43,997 nt of DNA from Bacteroidota bacterium (GTDB taxonomy: Bacteria; Bacteroidota; Bacteroidia; Chitinophagales; Chitinophagaceae), in NCBI GenBank assembly GCA_023409975.1, contig JAEYQO010000090.1:1-43997 (forward strand). The letters run 5' to 3'. Shown here in pieces: positions 24,638 to 34,004 of this stretch (position 1 is its first letter; each line of letters starts with the position of its first letter). Below the pieces are notes generated by a model. It ran no database searches. It had not been told where the DNA came from and saw only the letters and a list, made by a program, of their open reading frames with translations. Position numbers and translations under genes: made by a program.

Positions 24638-25147
24638 ATGCAAAAACTAACTAACAGATCTTTTCCCGTAAATCGTGATCCGATGACCCTCGGAGAAAAG
24701 ATCTATATACCAGCTATCATGAAGGGATTGAGTATCACGCTCAGTCATATCTTCAAAAAGAAGGCTACTGTAAGTTATCCGGAAGAAAAGCGTCCGTTCA
24801 GTCCGGTATTCCGGGGTCTGCACGTCCTGAATCGCGATGAAGAAGGAAGAGAGCGCTGCACGGCTTGCGGACTTTGTGCCCTTGCCTGTCCCGCAGAGGC
24901 GATCACCATGGAAGCTGCAGAACGTAAGGCCGGTGAGGAACACCTGTACCGCGAAGAGAAGTATGCAGCCAAGTATGAGATTAATATGTTGCGCTGTATC
25001 TTCTGCGGTTTCTGTGAGGAAGCCTGTCCAAAAGACGCCGTTTATCTGAGTGAAACAGTGATGCCTTCCAATTATACCAGGAGAAGTATGATCTACAAAA
25101 AGGAAGATCTGCTGATCCCACATCCTAAAAAGCAAGACAACGCCTGA
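24638..25147 (+). CDS. nuoI: NADH-quinone oxidoreductase subunit I
   Basis: 169-residue ferredoxin-like subunit carrying clusters N6a and N6b, which carry electrons to N2. Two Cys motifs are complete: CTACGLCALACP (about residue 68) and CIFCGFCEEACP (about 118). It starts 6 bp after nuoH and is followed by nuoJ after a single base, consistent with translational coupling. Confidence 0.97.
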   Translation: MQKLTNRSFPVNRDPMTLGEKIYIPAIMKGLSITLSHIFKKKATVSYPEEKRPFSPVFRGLHVLNRDEEGRERCTACGLCALACPAEAITMEAAERKAGEEHLYREEKYAAKYEINMLRCIFCGFCEEACPKDAVYLSETVMPSNYTRRSMIYKKEDLLIPHPKKQDNA

Positions 25148-25148
25148 T

Positions 25149-25688
25149 ATGGAGCTATTTGAGGTCATATTCTGGATTCTGACTGTCGTTGCCATCAGTT
25201 GCGCACTGGGGGTGATCCTCAGTCGTAATCCTGTGAGCAGCGTGTTATTTCTGATCGCCACATTTTTTGCAGTTTCCGGACATTACCTGATTTTGAATGC
25301 GCAGTTTCTGTTCATTGTCAATATCATCGTATATGCAGGCGCCATAATGGTTCTGTTCCTGTTTGTGATCATGCTGATGAACCTGAACTCTGACGTGGAA
25401 CCTCAGAAGAGCAGATTGGTTCAATTTGCGGGAATCATTTCGGGAGGTATCCTCTTTCTGGTAATTCTTGCTGCGTTGAAGGATACCATAACAAGAGGAA
25501 CATTACATAGTGAGGCAACAGATATTGGTCTGATTAAGAACCTGGGCAGGACACTCTATACGAAGTTTGTGCTTCCTTTTGAGCTGGCGAGTGTGCTATT
25601 CCTGTGTTCTATGATAGGAGCCATGGTAATTGGTAAGAAGGACAAGCCATCTGTGGCAGTTGAGCATAAAAACCCAAATCAGAACTAG
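25149..25688 (+). CDS. nuoJ: NADH-quinone oxidoreductase subunit J
   Basis: 179-residue membrane subunit (ND6 type) with five hydrophobic helices. The region NIIVYAGAIMVLFLFVIML (about residues 58-76) contains the conserved Tyr/Gly helix that bends during turnover. A short polar C-terminal tail (EHKNPNQN) follows. It starts one base after the nuoI stop and ends 3 bp before nuoK. Confidence 0.95.
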   Translation: MELFEVIFWILTVVAISCALGVILSRNPVSSVLFLIATFFAVSGHYLILNAQFLFIVNIIVYAGAIMVLFLFVIMLMNLNSDVEPQKSRLVQFAGIISGGILFLVILAALKDTITRGTLHSEATDIGLIKNLGRTLYTKFVLPFELASVLFLCSMIGAMVIGKKDKPSVAVEHKNPNQN

Positions 25689-25691
25689 AAC

Positions 25692-25991
25692 ATGCCGATC
25701 CAGTATTATCTATTTCTCAGCCTCGCGCTGTTCAGCATCGGGATCATGGGTGCCCTGATCCGGAGGAATGCTATTATCATTCTGATGTGCATAGAGCTCA
25801 TGCTCAATGCCGTTAACCTGTTAATGGTAGCTTTTTCAAAAATGTATAACGACCCGTCCTCACAGATATTCGTGTTCTTTATCATGGTAGTGGCGGCTGC
25901 GGAAGTGGCTGTAGGACTGGCGATAATAGTAATGATGTACAGAAAGGTACACTCAGTAGATATTAATATACTGAACAGGTTGAAACATTAA
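25692..25991 (+). CDS. nuoK: NADH-quinone oxidoreductase subunit K
   Basis: 99-residue ND4L-type subunit with three transmembrane helices. Both membrane-embedded acidic residues needed for proton transfer are present: Glu35 in LMCIELMLNAVNLL and Glu71 in AAAEVAVGLAI. Length is normal. It is followed by a 44 bp gap before nuoL. Confidence 0.96.
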   Translation: MPIQYYLFLSLALFSIGIMGALIRRNAIIILMCIELMLNAVNLLMVAFSKMYNDPSSQIFVFFIMVVAAAEVAVGLAIIVMMYRKVHSVDINILNRLKH

Positions 25992-26035
25992 TTCAGGAGG
26001 GTGAGGCGAATGCCCGTCCTTTAGTATAGTTCGTT

Positions 26036-27913
26036 ATGACTGAATTTGTATACTTAGTTCCCTTATTCCCCTTAATAGGTTTCCTGATCAATGGATTCGG
26101 GTGGAGAACTATTCCCAGAACTGCAGGCGGTGTAATCGGGAGCCTGGCAGTACTGGCCTCTTTTGCAGTATCACTCGGTATCTTCTTCGAAGTACGGGAG
26201 GGAGCTTCTGAAGTGGTCACGTTGTTTGACTTCATTCAGTCGGGCAGTCTACAGATCCCCATTGCTTTTAAGGTGGATGCGCTGTCATCCCTGTTTCTAC
26301 TGATCATTACAGGCATTGGATTTCTGATCCATGTATATTCTACAGCCTATATGCATGACGATGAGGGAGTGGTACGATACTTCTCCTATCTGAATCTTTT
26401 TGTCTTTTCCATGCTGTTGCTGGTATTAGGCGCCAACTATCTAGTGATGTTCATCGGTTGGGAAGGCGTCGGATTGTGTTCCTATCTGTTGATTGGCTTC
26501 TGGTTCAAAAACCGTGATTATAACCTGGCTGCACGAAAGGCTTTTGTGATGAACCGGATAGGTGATCTGGGCTTCCTGATCGGTATGATGCTGATCCTGT
26601 ATCATTTTGGAACATTGTCTTACGACGAGTTCTTCGGTCAGCTCGACGGAGGAACAGCACCAGTACATGCCAGTGTTTATAACTGGATCGCTATCTGCCT
26701 GTTCATCGGTGCCATGGGTAAATCTGCTCAGATCCCTCTATATACGTGGTTGCCTGACGCGATGGCTGGTCCCACTCCGGTATCTGCCCTGATCCACGCC
26801 GCAACGATGGTAACGGCCGGTATTTATATGATCGCCCGCAGCAGCCTGCTTTACAATCTGGCACCGCTGGCCCTCGACCTCGTCACGTGGATCGGCCTGG
26901 CGACAGCCTTCCTGGCAGCGACCATTGCATTACGCCAATACGATATCAAGAAAGTACTCGCCTATTCCACCGTAAGCCAGCTTGGGTTTATGTTTGTAGC
27001 GCTCGGACTGGGTGCCTATACCACTGCAGTTTTCCATGTAATGACCCACGCGTTTTTCAAGGCTTTACTGTTCCTTGGTTCCGGTAGTGTGATTCATGCT
27101 ATGGGTGGAGAACAGGACATCAGAAAAATGGGAGGCCTGAAGAAATATATGCGGGTCACACAGATCACCTTCCTGATCGGCTGTCTGGCTATATCGGGTA
27201 TTCCCGGCCTATCAGGTTTCTTTTCAAAAGATGAAATCCTGGCAGCAGCGTTCGGTCATAATATGATTGTCTTCGTGATCCTTTTGATCACAGCTATGCT
27301 GACAGCGTTCTATATGTTCCGGCTTTACTTCCTCACCTTTACAGGAACTTTCCGGGGAACTGAAGAGCAACGGAGTCATCTGCACGAAAGCCCTGCGGCA
27401 ATAACGATCCCGCTGATCATCCTCGCGATTTTCTCTATTATCGCCGGTTATGTGGGTCTTCCACCTGTTATCAGTGAAAACCATACCCTCAATGAGTTCC
27501 TGCGTCCTGTGGTCGCTAACTTTAATTCGCATCATCTGGACCATAACACGGAGTGGATGCTGATCGGACTTTCTGTCGGTGTCGTAATGATCATGATACT
27601 GGCGGCCTTCCGCCTGACTGCCCGTCCTGATTTCGTTCCCACCAAAGGCCTGGCTCGTACACTTGAGAACAAATGGTATGTAGATGAGCTATATGATGCA
27701 ATCATAGTAAGACCGCTGGGCCACCTTTCTCTTCTTATGGACCGGTTTGTGGAGCGGGCAGGAATTGATGGTCTGGTGAACGGCGTCGGTCGTACGGTGC
27801 GATGGGGTGGCGAGCGGGTCAGACTGTTACAAAACGGACAGGTAGGCTTTTATATTTTCGTGATGGTGGTCGGTGTGACGGTGTTATTTGCAATTAGCTT
27901 TTTTCTGGATTAA
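26036..27913 (+). CDS. nuoL: NADH-quinone oxidoreductase subunit L
   Basis: 625-residue distal antiporter-like proton pump of complex I with about 15 transmembrane helices. Key features: WEGVGLCSYLLIGFWF with the essential Glu (about residue 143), KSAQIPLYTWLPDAMAGPTP (about 230) and VSALIHAATMVTAGIY, all hallmarks of the family. The C-terminal region is consistent with the long lateral amphipathic helix that runs along NuoM and NuoN. Confidence 0.97.
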   Translation: MTEFVYLVPLFPLIGFLINGFGWRTIPRTAGGVIGSLAVLASFAVSLGIFFEVREGASEVVTLFDFIQSGSLQIPIAFKVDALSSLFLLIITGIGFLIHVYSTAYMHDDEGVVRYFSYLNLFVFSMLLLVLGANYLVMFIGWEGVGLCSYLLIGFWFKNRDYNLAARKAFVMNRIGDLGFLIGMMLILYHFGTLSYDEFFGQLDGGTAPVHASVYNWIAICLFIGAMGKSAQIPLYTWLPDAMAGPTPVSALIHAATMVTAGIYMIARSSLLYNLAPLALDLVTWIGLATAFLAATIALRQYDIKKVLAYSTVSQLGFMFVALGLGAYTTAVFHVMTHAFFKALLFLGSGSVIHAMGGEQDIRKMGGLKKYMRVTQITFLIGCLAISGIPGLSGFFSKDEILAAAFGHNMIVFVILLITAMLTAFYMFRLYFLTFTGTFRGTEEQRSHLHESPAAITIPLIILAIFSIIAGYVGLPPVISENHTLNEFLRPVVANFNSHHLDHNTEWMLIGLSVGVVMIMILAAFRLTARPDFVPTKGLARTLENKWYVDELYDAIIVRPLGHLSLLMDRFVERAGIDGLVNGVGRTVRWGGERVRLLQNGQVGFYIFVMVVGVTVLFAISFFLD

Positions 27914-27939
27914 ATAGTAGTAGCGCGAGCGAATATATT

Positions 27940-29385
27940 ATGATACTGACTTTACTCATATTGGTTCCTTTAGTGGCAGGTATCATCAGTTTCCTGGTAA
28001 AGAGCGAGGCTGTAAAGGGACTGGCGCTGATTAGCTCTCTGGCTACTTTAGTGCTTTCAGGAATGGTAGCCTATGAATCAATGAATGGCGCACTGCAATT
28101 CAGTCTTCCATGGATTCCACAACTGGGCGCTGAATTCAGTCTTTATGCAGACGGTATGGCTGCTATGCTCTGCCTTCTCACAGCAATAGTTATGCCCCTG
28201 GTCTTTGTTTCCGGATGGAACAAAAAAATGGATAGCCCCTGGTCTTTTTATGGATTCATGCTGCTCGCACAGGCTGGTATTACCGGTGTGTTCCTTGCCT
28301 ATGACGCCCTGCTTTTCTACTTCTGCTGGGAGCTGGCATTAATACCAGTCTACTTCCTTTGTTCACGCTGGGGAGGAGAAAAGCGTATCGCTGTTACCTT
28401 TAAGTTCTTCGTTTATACGTTCGTCGGTAGTTTGATCATGTTAGCGGGCCTGCTTTACCTTGGTACCTTAACGCCAGGTGGTGATGGCTACTCCTGGGCT
28501 AATATCAGCCGCGCCGGTAGCGCCCTACCTTTCGAAACACAGCAATGGATGTTCTGGATCATCTTTATTGCCTTCGCCATCAAAATACCGATCTTTCCGT
28601 TTCACACCTGGCAGCCTGATACCTACGAGCAGTCTCCAACCTCGGTCACCATTGTACTTAGCGCGCTAATGGTGAAGATGGGTATGTTCGCCGTAGTGCG
28701 CTGGTTGTTCCCCGTACTCCCCTCAGGTGTCGAATTCTGGTCAAATACGATTATCATTCTTTCAATAATCGGCATCATCTACGCATCATTACTGGCGATG
28801 GTTCAAACGGATCTCAAGCGACTGATAGCGTATTCTTCCATAGCCCACATGGGCTTGATGACTGCAGGAGCCTTCGCACAGACCGGTGTTGGGATGCACG
28901 GACTTATGGTCCAGATGTTCAATCACGGCATCAGTATTACCGGCCTTTGGCTCATTGTTCAGATGATTGAGAATCGCTGGGGCACCCGTGATATGACACG
29001 ACTGGGTGGTATGGCCATCGCAGCGCCGCAGATGGCGATTGCACTTGTGGTCATAGCATTTGCCAATATCGGCCTTCCGCTTACGAATGGATTTGTGGGA
29101 GAATTCATGTTGTTCCATGGTATTTTCCAGAGTGAGCTACCATATCATATCACTTACATGGCCCTGGCGGGACTGGGAATCATACTGGGTGCAGTATATA
29201 CCCTGAAGATGGTACAGCGCACGGCATTTGGAAATACAGTGCCGATGGTGAACAATAGTGACATGACCCTGAATGAATCGATTGCAATGGCACTAATCGT
29301 TGCCCTCGTGGTATTCCTGGGTGTGTATCCGAAACCCCTGCTGGAACTGACCAGTGGCATGGCTGAAATGATTGTACTTAGATAA
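27940..29385 (+). CDS. nuoM: NADH-quinone oxidoreductase subunit M
   Basis: 481-residue antiporter-like membrane subunit. It has the conserved Glu in YFCWELALIPVYFL (about residue 128), the Lys-bearing VTFKFFVYTFVGS, and KIPIFPFHTWQPDTYEQSPT (about 218). SSIAHMGLMTAG marks the second half of the inverted repeat. Fourteen hydrophobic helices are expected. It starts 26 bp after nuoL. Confidence 0.97.
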   Translation: MILTLLILVPLVAGIISFLVKSEAVKGLALISSLATLVLSGMVAYESMNGALQFSLPWIPQLGAEFSLYADGMAAMLCLLTAIVMPLVFVSGWNKKMDSPWSFYGFMLLAQAGITGVFLAYDALLFYFCWELALIPVYFLCSRWGGEKRIAVTFKFFVYTFVGSLIMLAGLLYLGTLTPGGDGYSWANISRAGSALPFETQQWMFWIIFIAFAIKIPIFPFHTWQPDTYEQSPTSVTIVLSALMVKMGMFAVVRWLFPVLPSGVEFWSNTIIILSIIGIIYASLLAMVQTDLKRLIAYSSIAHMGLMTAGAFAQTGVGMHGLMVQMFNHGISITGLWLIVQMIENRWGTRDMTRLGGMAIAAPQMAIALVVIAFANIGLPLTNGFVGEFMLFHGIFQSELPYHITYMALAGLGIILGAVYTLKMVQRTAFGNTVPMVNNSDMTLNESIAMALIVALVVFLGVYPKPLLELTSGMAEMIVLR

Positions 29386-29399
29386 ACGTATAAAACCAA

Positions 29400-29422
29400 C
29401 CCGTCCTGTTTTTTAGGTCGGG
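29400..29422 (+). other. Intercistronic hairpin between nuoM and nuoN
   Basis: CCCGTCCT (29400-29407) pairs with AGGTCGGG (29415-29422), with one T-T mismatch, around a GTTTTTT loop. It sits in the 46 bp gap, 10 bp before the nuoN ATG. It is not followed by T and so is not a terminator. Confidence 0.5.
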
Positions 29423-29431
29423 ACCAGAAAT

Positions 29432-30817
29432 ATGAAAGCAATAATTGCTGCAGCTATATTAGGAGTAGTTCTCATGTTTGTTAGTGTCTCCGGCAGAGAC
29501 AAGAAGACCGTGGTGTCTATTGCTACAGCCCTGATCGCTGTACTTCTGGGTGTCACGATCTGGGAACTTTACCAGTTGAATGATGCTTCTGCTGCAATTC
29601 CGAGAACCTATTTCAATAACATGATCAGCCTGGACAGCTTTGGGCTATGGTTCAATGTACTGATGACAGGCTGTACCCTGCTATTCGTGCTGCTGATGGG
29701 GAAGGATATTGCAAGGGTAGGTCAGCATGTGGGGGAGTATTTTGCCCTAATCGCCTTTATTTTACTGGCCATATTCATGCTTTCCAGCTATCAGCACATG
29801 CTGATACTTTTCCTGGGGATAGAAATTCTCTCCATACCGCAGTATATCCTGGCAAGTGCAGATAAGAAAAACCTGAAAAGCAGTGAAGCATCCCTGAAGT
29901 ACTTCCTGATGGGGGCCTTCACCACAGGTATACTTCTGATGGGAATCGCCCTGCTGTATGGTGCCACCGGAACTTTTGATATTTTGAATTTCAGGGTACT
30001 ACAGGCGGCTTCACTGAACCCGCTGGCACTCACTGGTATTCTGCTACTCATCATCGCTTTTGGTTTCAAGGTATCTGCAGCACCAATGCATATGTGGACG
30101 CCCGATGTATACGATGGTTCACCCACGCCATTCACCGCTTTCATGTCCACAATCGTCAAGGCGGGTGCATTTGTGGGTTTCCTACGTTTGTTCCACGCCT
30201 CATTTGGTAACCTGAGCAGCCACTGGTTAACGGTTCTGGCCATCATCACGGCACTCACGCTCCTAATCGGGAATCTGACGGCGGTCTTCCAGCAGAGTGT
30301 CAAAAGAATGCTGGCCTATTCGTCTATCGCACAGGCGGGCTTTATGCTTTTTGCCATTTTCTCCATCAATGCCACGGCCTGGCAGGGAATGCTGATCTAT
30401 GCCATAGCCTATAGTGTGGCCTCCATCGGCGTCTTTGCGGTACTGATCAAGTTGAAAGACTACACCTACGATGGTTTTAATGGTCTGGCAAAGAAAGAAC
30501 CAGCACTGGCATTCTTCACCACCATATTTCTGCTCTCTCTGGCCGGCATTCCACTCACAGGCGGTTTTATGGCCAAATACTATGTACTTCTTGCTGCCGT
30601 TCAGCAGGGCGAGTTACTGTGGCTGGTGATATTTGCTCTTGTAATGGCTGCGATCAGCGCCTACTATTACTTCAGGGTGATCATAGCCATGTATTTCAAG
30701 ACAGGGACACCTGAACTTACAGGTGAAGTATCCGGGTATGACAAGACGATGTTGGCCATTACCTGCATTCTGGTCATCCTGATCGGTATAGCCCCGCAGC
30801 TATTCCTCAACGTCTGA
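29432..30817 (+). CDS. nuoN: NADH-quinone oxidoreductase subunit N
   Basis: 461-residue antiporter-like subunit, the last of the operon. Characteristic are LGIEILSIPQYILAS with the key Glu (about residue 130), LKYFLMGAFTTGILLMG with the membrane Lys, and PMHMWTPDVYDGSPTPFTAF (about 213). SSIAQAGFMLFAI follows in the second half. No clear terminator hairpin with a T-run was found in the 80 bp after the stop. Confidence 0.97.
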   Translation: MKAIIAAAILGVVLMFVSVSGRDKKTVVSIATALIAVLLGVTIWELYQLNDASAAIPRTYFNNMISLDSFGLWFNVLMTGCTLLFVLLMGKDIARVGQHVGEYFALIAFILLAIFMLSSYQHMLILFLGIEILSIPQYILASADKKNLKSSEASLKYFLMGAFTTGILLMGIALLYGATGTFDILNFRVLQAASLNPLALTGILLLIIAFGFKVSAAPMHMWTPDVYDGSPTPFTAFMSTIVKAGAFVGFLRLFHASFGNLSSHWLTVLAIITALTLLIGNLTAVFQQSVKRMLAYSSIAQAGFMLFAIFSINATAWQGMLIYAIAYSVASIGVFAVLIKLKDYTYDGFNGLAKKEPALAFFTTIFLLSLAGIPLTGGFMAKYYVLLAAVQQGELLWLVIFALVMAAISAYYYFRVIIAMYFKTGTPELTGEVSGYDKTMLAITCILVILIGIAPQLFLNV

Positions 30818-30897
30818 GGAGCGCCTCCAGGAATTTTGCTTTCCATAGGAATCCCTGCTGCCTGTTACTGACAGCAATTATATCATTGTTCTAACAT

Positions 30898-30925
30898 TTG
30901 TCCTCTAGCTAATACCTTAGCTTTG
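30898..30925 (+). promoter_or_regulatory. scpB promoter
   Basis: TTG (30898-30900, within CATTTG) and TAGCTTTG (30918-30925) are 17 bp apart, within the range of Bacteroidota promoters. A leader of about 100 nt would precede the scpB ATG. Confidence 0.65.
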
Positions 30926-31035
30926 CAGGTCCGCCTGCTGAGCCTGTGGGGATTTACTCACATCTGTGCATTTCTTTCCCTTTTGAATAATCTGGCCTGA
31001 GGTATTTTCGATGTGAACAAGTAAACAGTAGTCGT

Positions 31036-31677
31036 ATGGATATCGAACAATTAATGCCCCATGTGGAAGCGCTGATTTTCGCCAGTGAAAGACCTATCAC
31101 CCAGATCGAACTAACTGAAATGATCGGCCAGGCAATGGAAGCGTCAATCGAGTCCGAGCGCATAGCTACCTGTATCGATGCAATCCGTGAAAAATACGAT
31201 GCAGAATACTATCCCTTCCATCTGAAAGAGGCAGGAGGCGGCTATCAGTTCCTGACCAAGAAAGCCTTCCACAAAACAGTACTGCAGCTAAACGGTGACA
31301 AGCATATCAAGAAGTTGTCCGCTGCTGCCATGGAAACACTGTCCATCATCGCTTATAAGCAGCCCATCACCAAATCAGATATCGAATTTATCCGTGGGGT
31401 GAGCGCCGATTATTCCATTCAGAAACTTCTGGAAAAAGAGCTGATCGTAATCGCAGGCCGTAAGGAGGATATGGTGGGTAAGCCCTTGGTTTATGCTACC
31501 TCAAAGAACTTTATGGATTACCTGGGTATCAACTCTCCTGCAGAACTTCCCCAGCTCAAGGATATCACCAATATTGAAATCGTGGTGCCCACCGATGGTG
31601 CGGAAGCACAACCCGGGTCCGATGATACAGACAGTCCGATGATTGTCAATGAAGATGGTGATTTACTTCTGAGTTAA
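31036..31677 (+). CDS. scpB: Segregation and condensation protein B
   Basis: 213-residue cytoplasmic accessory protein of the SMC-ScpAB condensin, needed for chromosome organisation. It has the two winged-helix domains of ScpB: the first over residues ~1-90 (HVEALIFASERPIT at the start), the second ~95-175, with KKLSAAAMETLSIIAYKQPI and SDIEFIRGVSADYSIQKLLEK, the strongest family signature. A 40-residue acidic tail ends the protein. scpA and smc are not adjacent. dnaN follows after 72 bp. Confidence 0.95.
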   Translation: MDIEQLMPHVEALIFASERPITQIELTEMIGQAMEASIESERIATCIDAIREKYDAEYYPFHLKEAGGGYQFLTKKAFHKTVLQLNGDKHIKKLSAAAMETLSIIAYKQPITKSDIEFIRGVSADYSIQKLLEKELIVIAGRKEDMVGKPLVYATSKNFMDYLGINSPAELPQLKDITNIEIVVPTDGAEAQPGSDDTDSPMIVNEDGDLLLS

Positions 31678-31721
31678 TCCTGCTACAATCGTTTATTTAA
31701 AAGAGTTTTGCTCTTAAAAAT

Positions 31722-31729
31722 TATCTTTG
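31722..31729 (+). promoter_or_regulatory. Candidate -7 element of dnaN
   Basis: TATCTTTG matches the -7 consensus, 20 bp before the chosen dnaN ATG. No TTG sits at the ideal -33 distance; a TTTA (31695-31698) is the closest substitute. Confidence 0.45.
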
Positions 31730-31749
31730 CTCCCAAATAATTGAGTCCC

Positions 31750-32871
31750 ATGCGGTTTATTGTTTCATCTACAGGATTGCTCAAAAATCTCCAGCAGATC
31801 AGCGGCGTTATTAGTGCCAATACAGTACTTTCTGTACTGGAAGATTTTCTTTTTGAGCTGAAGGGCAATACGCTCACGCTGACAGCTACAGACCTGGAGA
31901 CGATGATGCGTGTGGAAATGGAAGTAGCGGAAGCGCAGGGTGACGGCCGGATCTGCATCTCATCCAGGATCTTACTGGAATACCTGAAGAACCTACCGGA
32001 ACAACCCGTTACTTTCAACATCAATGATCAGGACCTCAGTGTCGAAATGAGCTCCTCCGTAGGAAAATACAAGATTGGTGGCGAAAGAGCAGATGAGTTT
32101 CCAAAGGAGCCAGCGCCGGAGGACACTACCAGCTTTAATATCCCCTCTCTTACCTTACTGGAGTGTATCAACAATACTTTATTTGCGGTAAGCAATGATA
32201 CTTTGCGTCCTGCAATGACCGGTGTGTATTTTGAGCTAGCCAGTGATAGTATTGCTATGGTATCAACCGATGCACACAGACTTGTTCTGGTTCGTCGTAC
32301 GGATATTCTGTGTCCTGCACAACAGGGCTTCGTAGTGCCTAAAAAACCATTGCAACAGTTACGTAGTACGCTTCCTGCAGATGAGACACAACTGGAACTT
32401 TCTTACAACTCAAGTCATCTGTTTGTCTCCAGCAATAGCCTGAAGATGAGCTGCCGCCTGATCGATGCGCGATTCCCCGACTATAAAGCTGTTATCCCTA
32501 CTGATAACCCCTATAAGCTAACATTGAACAGAGCTGATTTTATCAGCGCTCTGCGTCGCGTGAGCATCTTTGCCAACAAGACCACCAATCAGGTGGTACT
32601 GGACATCAATGGTAACTCCCTTCAGATCAGCGCACAGGATATCGATTTCTCCTACGAGGGTAAGGAAACGCTCTCCTGTCAGTATAGTGGAGAAGATATG
32701 AAGATAGCTTTCAATGCTAAACTAATGATCGAAATGGTCAACAACATGGATGGGGAAGATCTTGAAATAGAACTGAGTACTCCAACCAGAGCAGGAATAT
32801 TTAAGCCGGTCGAGAAAGCAGAAAATGAGGAAATCCTCATGTTGCTGATGCCGCTGATGGTAGGAATTTAA
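31750..32871 (+). CDS. dnaN: DNA polymerase III beta subunit (sliding clamp)
   Basis: 373-residue ring-forming clamp that tethers DNA polymerase to DNA. I chose the ATG at 31750 (MRFIVSSTGLLKNLQQISGV); an in-frame TTG three codons upstream adds no conserved sequence. The three clamp domains span roughly residues 1-120, 125-245 and 250-373. RPAMTGVYFEL and STDAHRLVLVRR mark domain 2, FPDYKAVIPTDNPY the domain 2/3 boundary, and the C-terminus ends in LLMPLMVGI, close to the usual LMPMRL. It is not next to dnaA. A strong terminator follows. Confidence 0.97.
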   Translation: MRFIVSSTGLLKNLQQISGVISANTVLSVLEDFLFELKGNTLTLTATDLETMMRVEMEVAEAQGDGRICISSRILLEYLKNLPEQPVTFNINDQDLSVEMSSSVGKYKIGGERADEFPKEPAPEDTTSFNIPSLTLLECINNTLFAVSNDTLRPAMTGVYFELASDSIAMVSTDAHRLVLVRRTDILCPAQQGFVVPKKPLQQLRSTLPADETQLELSYNSSHLFVSSNSLKMSCRLIDARFPDYKAVIPTDNPYKLTLNRADFISALRRVSIFANKTTNQVVLDINGNSLQISAQDIDFSYEGKETLSCQYSGEDMKIAFNAKLMIEMVNNMDGEDLEIELSTPTRAGIFKPVEKAENEEILMLLMPLMVGI

Positions 32872-32897
32872 GCCTGACACACACACAGATTAACTCT

Positions 32898-32919
32898 GGC
32901 CGGCGCAGCCGGCCTTTTT
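32898..32919 (+). terminator. dnaN terminator
   Basis: GGCCGGC (32898-32904) and GCCGGCC (32908-32914) form a 7-bp GC-only stem with a GCA loop, followed by TTTTT. It starts 27 bp after the dnaN stop. Confidence 0.9.
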
Positions 32920-32978
32920 CATGCGCCAGAGGTTCGCCCTTTATTCCGTATTTTTCGCCTCCATTTCCAGGAACAACA

Positions 32979-34001
32979 ATGATCTACAGAAGCAAAGCCC
33001 CGTTACGGATCGGGCTGGCCGGTGGCGGCACAGACGTAAGTCCTTATTGTGATCTATACGGGGGAGCCATATTGAATGCTACCATTTCGCTCTATGCCTA
33101 CGCCAGTATCGAGCCGTTGCAGATTCCTGAAGTCATTATCGAAGCGGTGGACCGGCAGGAGATAGCTACTTATTCACTCTCAGGAGCACTACCCATAGAT
33201 GGACACCTGGATCTGGCCAAAGGTGTATATAACCGACTGGTCCGGGAATATGGTCCTCTGCCCTCCGGCTTTCGTCTGACAACCTTTGTGGATGTGCCAG
33301 CAGGTTCAGGATTAGGTACTTCTTCCACCCTCATGACCGCCATATTGGGCGCATTTGCAGAATGGTTACGGCTGCCTTTGGGTGAGTATGACCTGGCGCA
33401 TCTGGCCTACGAGATCGAGAGACTGGAATTGAAAATGGCGGGTGGCAAACAGGACCAGTATGCCGCAACGTTTGGCGGTGTCAATTTCATGGAGTTTTAT
33501 GGCGATGACAAGGTAATTGTCAACCCTCTCCGGATTAAGCCCAAATATCTGTATGAACTCTCTAACAATCTCCTGCTATACTTCACAGCCACCAGCCGGC
33601 TTTCCTCAACGATAATTGAAGCACAGAGCAGGAATGTCGTCGATAAGAACCAGGAGTCGATCGATGCCATGCACCATCTCAAAGAACAATCCCGCATGAT
33701 GAAGGAGGCCTTGCTTAGGGGAAATATCGATGAAGTAGGGTCGATACTCGACTTCGGATTCCGTTATAAGAAACAGATGGCTCAGGGGATATCCAATACG
33801 CTGATGGATGAGATATATGAGACAGCCCTCAGAGCAGGTGCCACAGGCGGAAAGATCAGTGGAGCAGGAGGTGGTGGGTTTATGATGTTTTACTGTCCTG
33901 GTAATTCCAGTTATAAAGTCCGAACTGCTTTGTCGGGATTCGGAGGGGGGTTTCATCCCTATCAGTTTGTTGAACGCGGACTTTTCACCTGGAGTATTTA
34001 G
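32979..34001 (+). CDS. hddA: GHMP-family kinase, probable D-glycero-D-manno-heptose 7-phosphate kinase
   Basis: 340-residue cytoplasmic GHMP kinase. The start SKAPLRIGLAGGGTDVSPYCD is typical of the HddA sugar-kinase branch. The ATP-binding motif 2 (VDVPAGSGLGTSST) lies near residue 107 and motif 3 (GGKISGAGGGGFMMFYC) near 287. The next gene encodes a matching nucleotidyltransferase 3 bp away, which supports phosphorylation of heptose 7-phosphate at C1 on the way to a GDP-heptose for surface glycans. The exact sugar is inferred: related kinases also act on other sugars, such as fucose. gmhA and gmhB are not in the window. Confidence 0.8.
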   Translation: MIYRSKAPLRIGLAGGGTDVSPYCDLYGGAILNATISLYAYASIEPLQIPEVIIEAVDRQEIATYSLSGALPIDGHLDLAKGVYNRLVREYGPLPSGFRLTTFVDVPAGSGLGTSSTLMTAILGAFAEWLRLPLGEYDLAHLAYEIERLELKMAGGKQDQYAATFGGVNFMEFYGDDKVIVNPLRIKPKYLYELSNNLLLYFTATSRLSSTIIEAQSRNVVDKNQESIDAMHHLKEQSRMMKEALLRGNIDEVGSILDFGFRYKKQMAQGISNTLMDEIYETALRAGATGGKISGAGGGGFMMFYCPGNSSYKVRTALSGFGGGFHPYQFVERGLFTWSI

Positions 34002-34004
34002 ACT

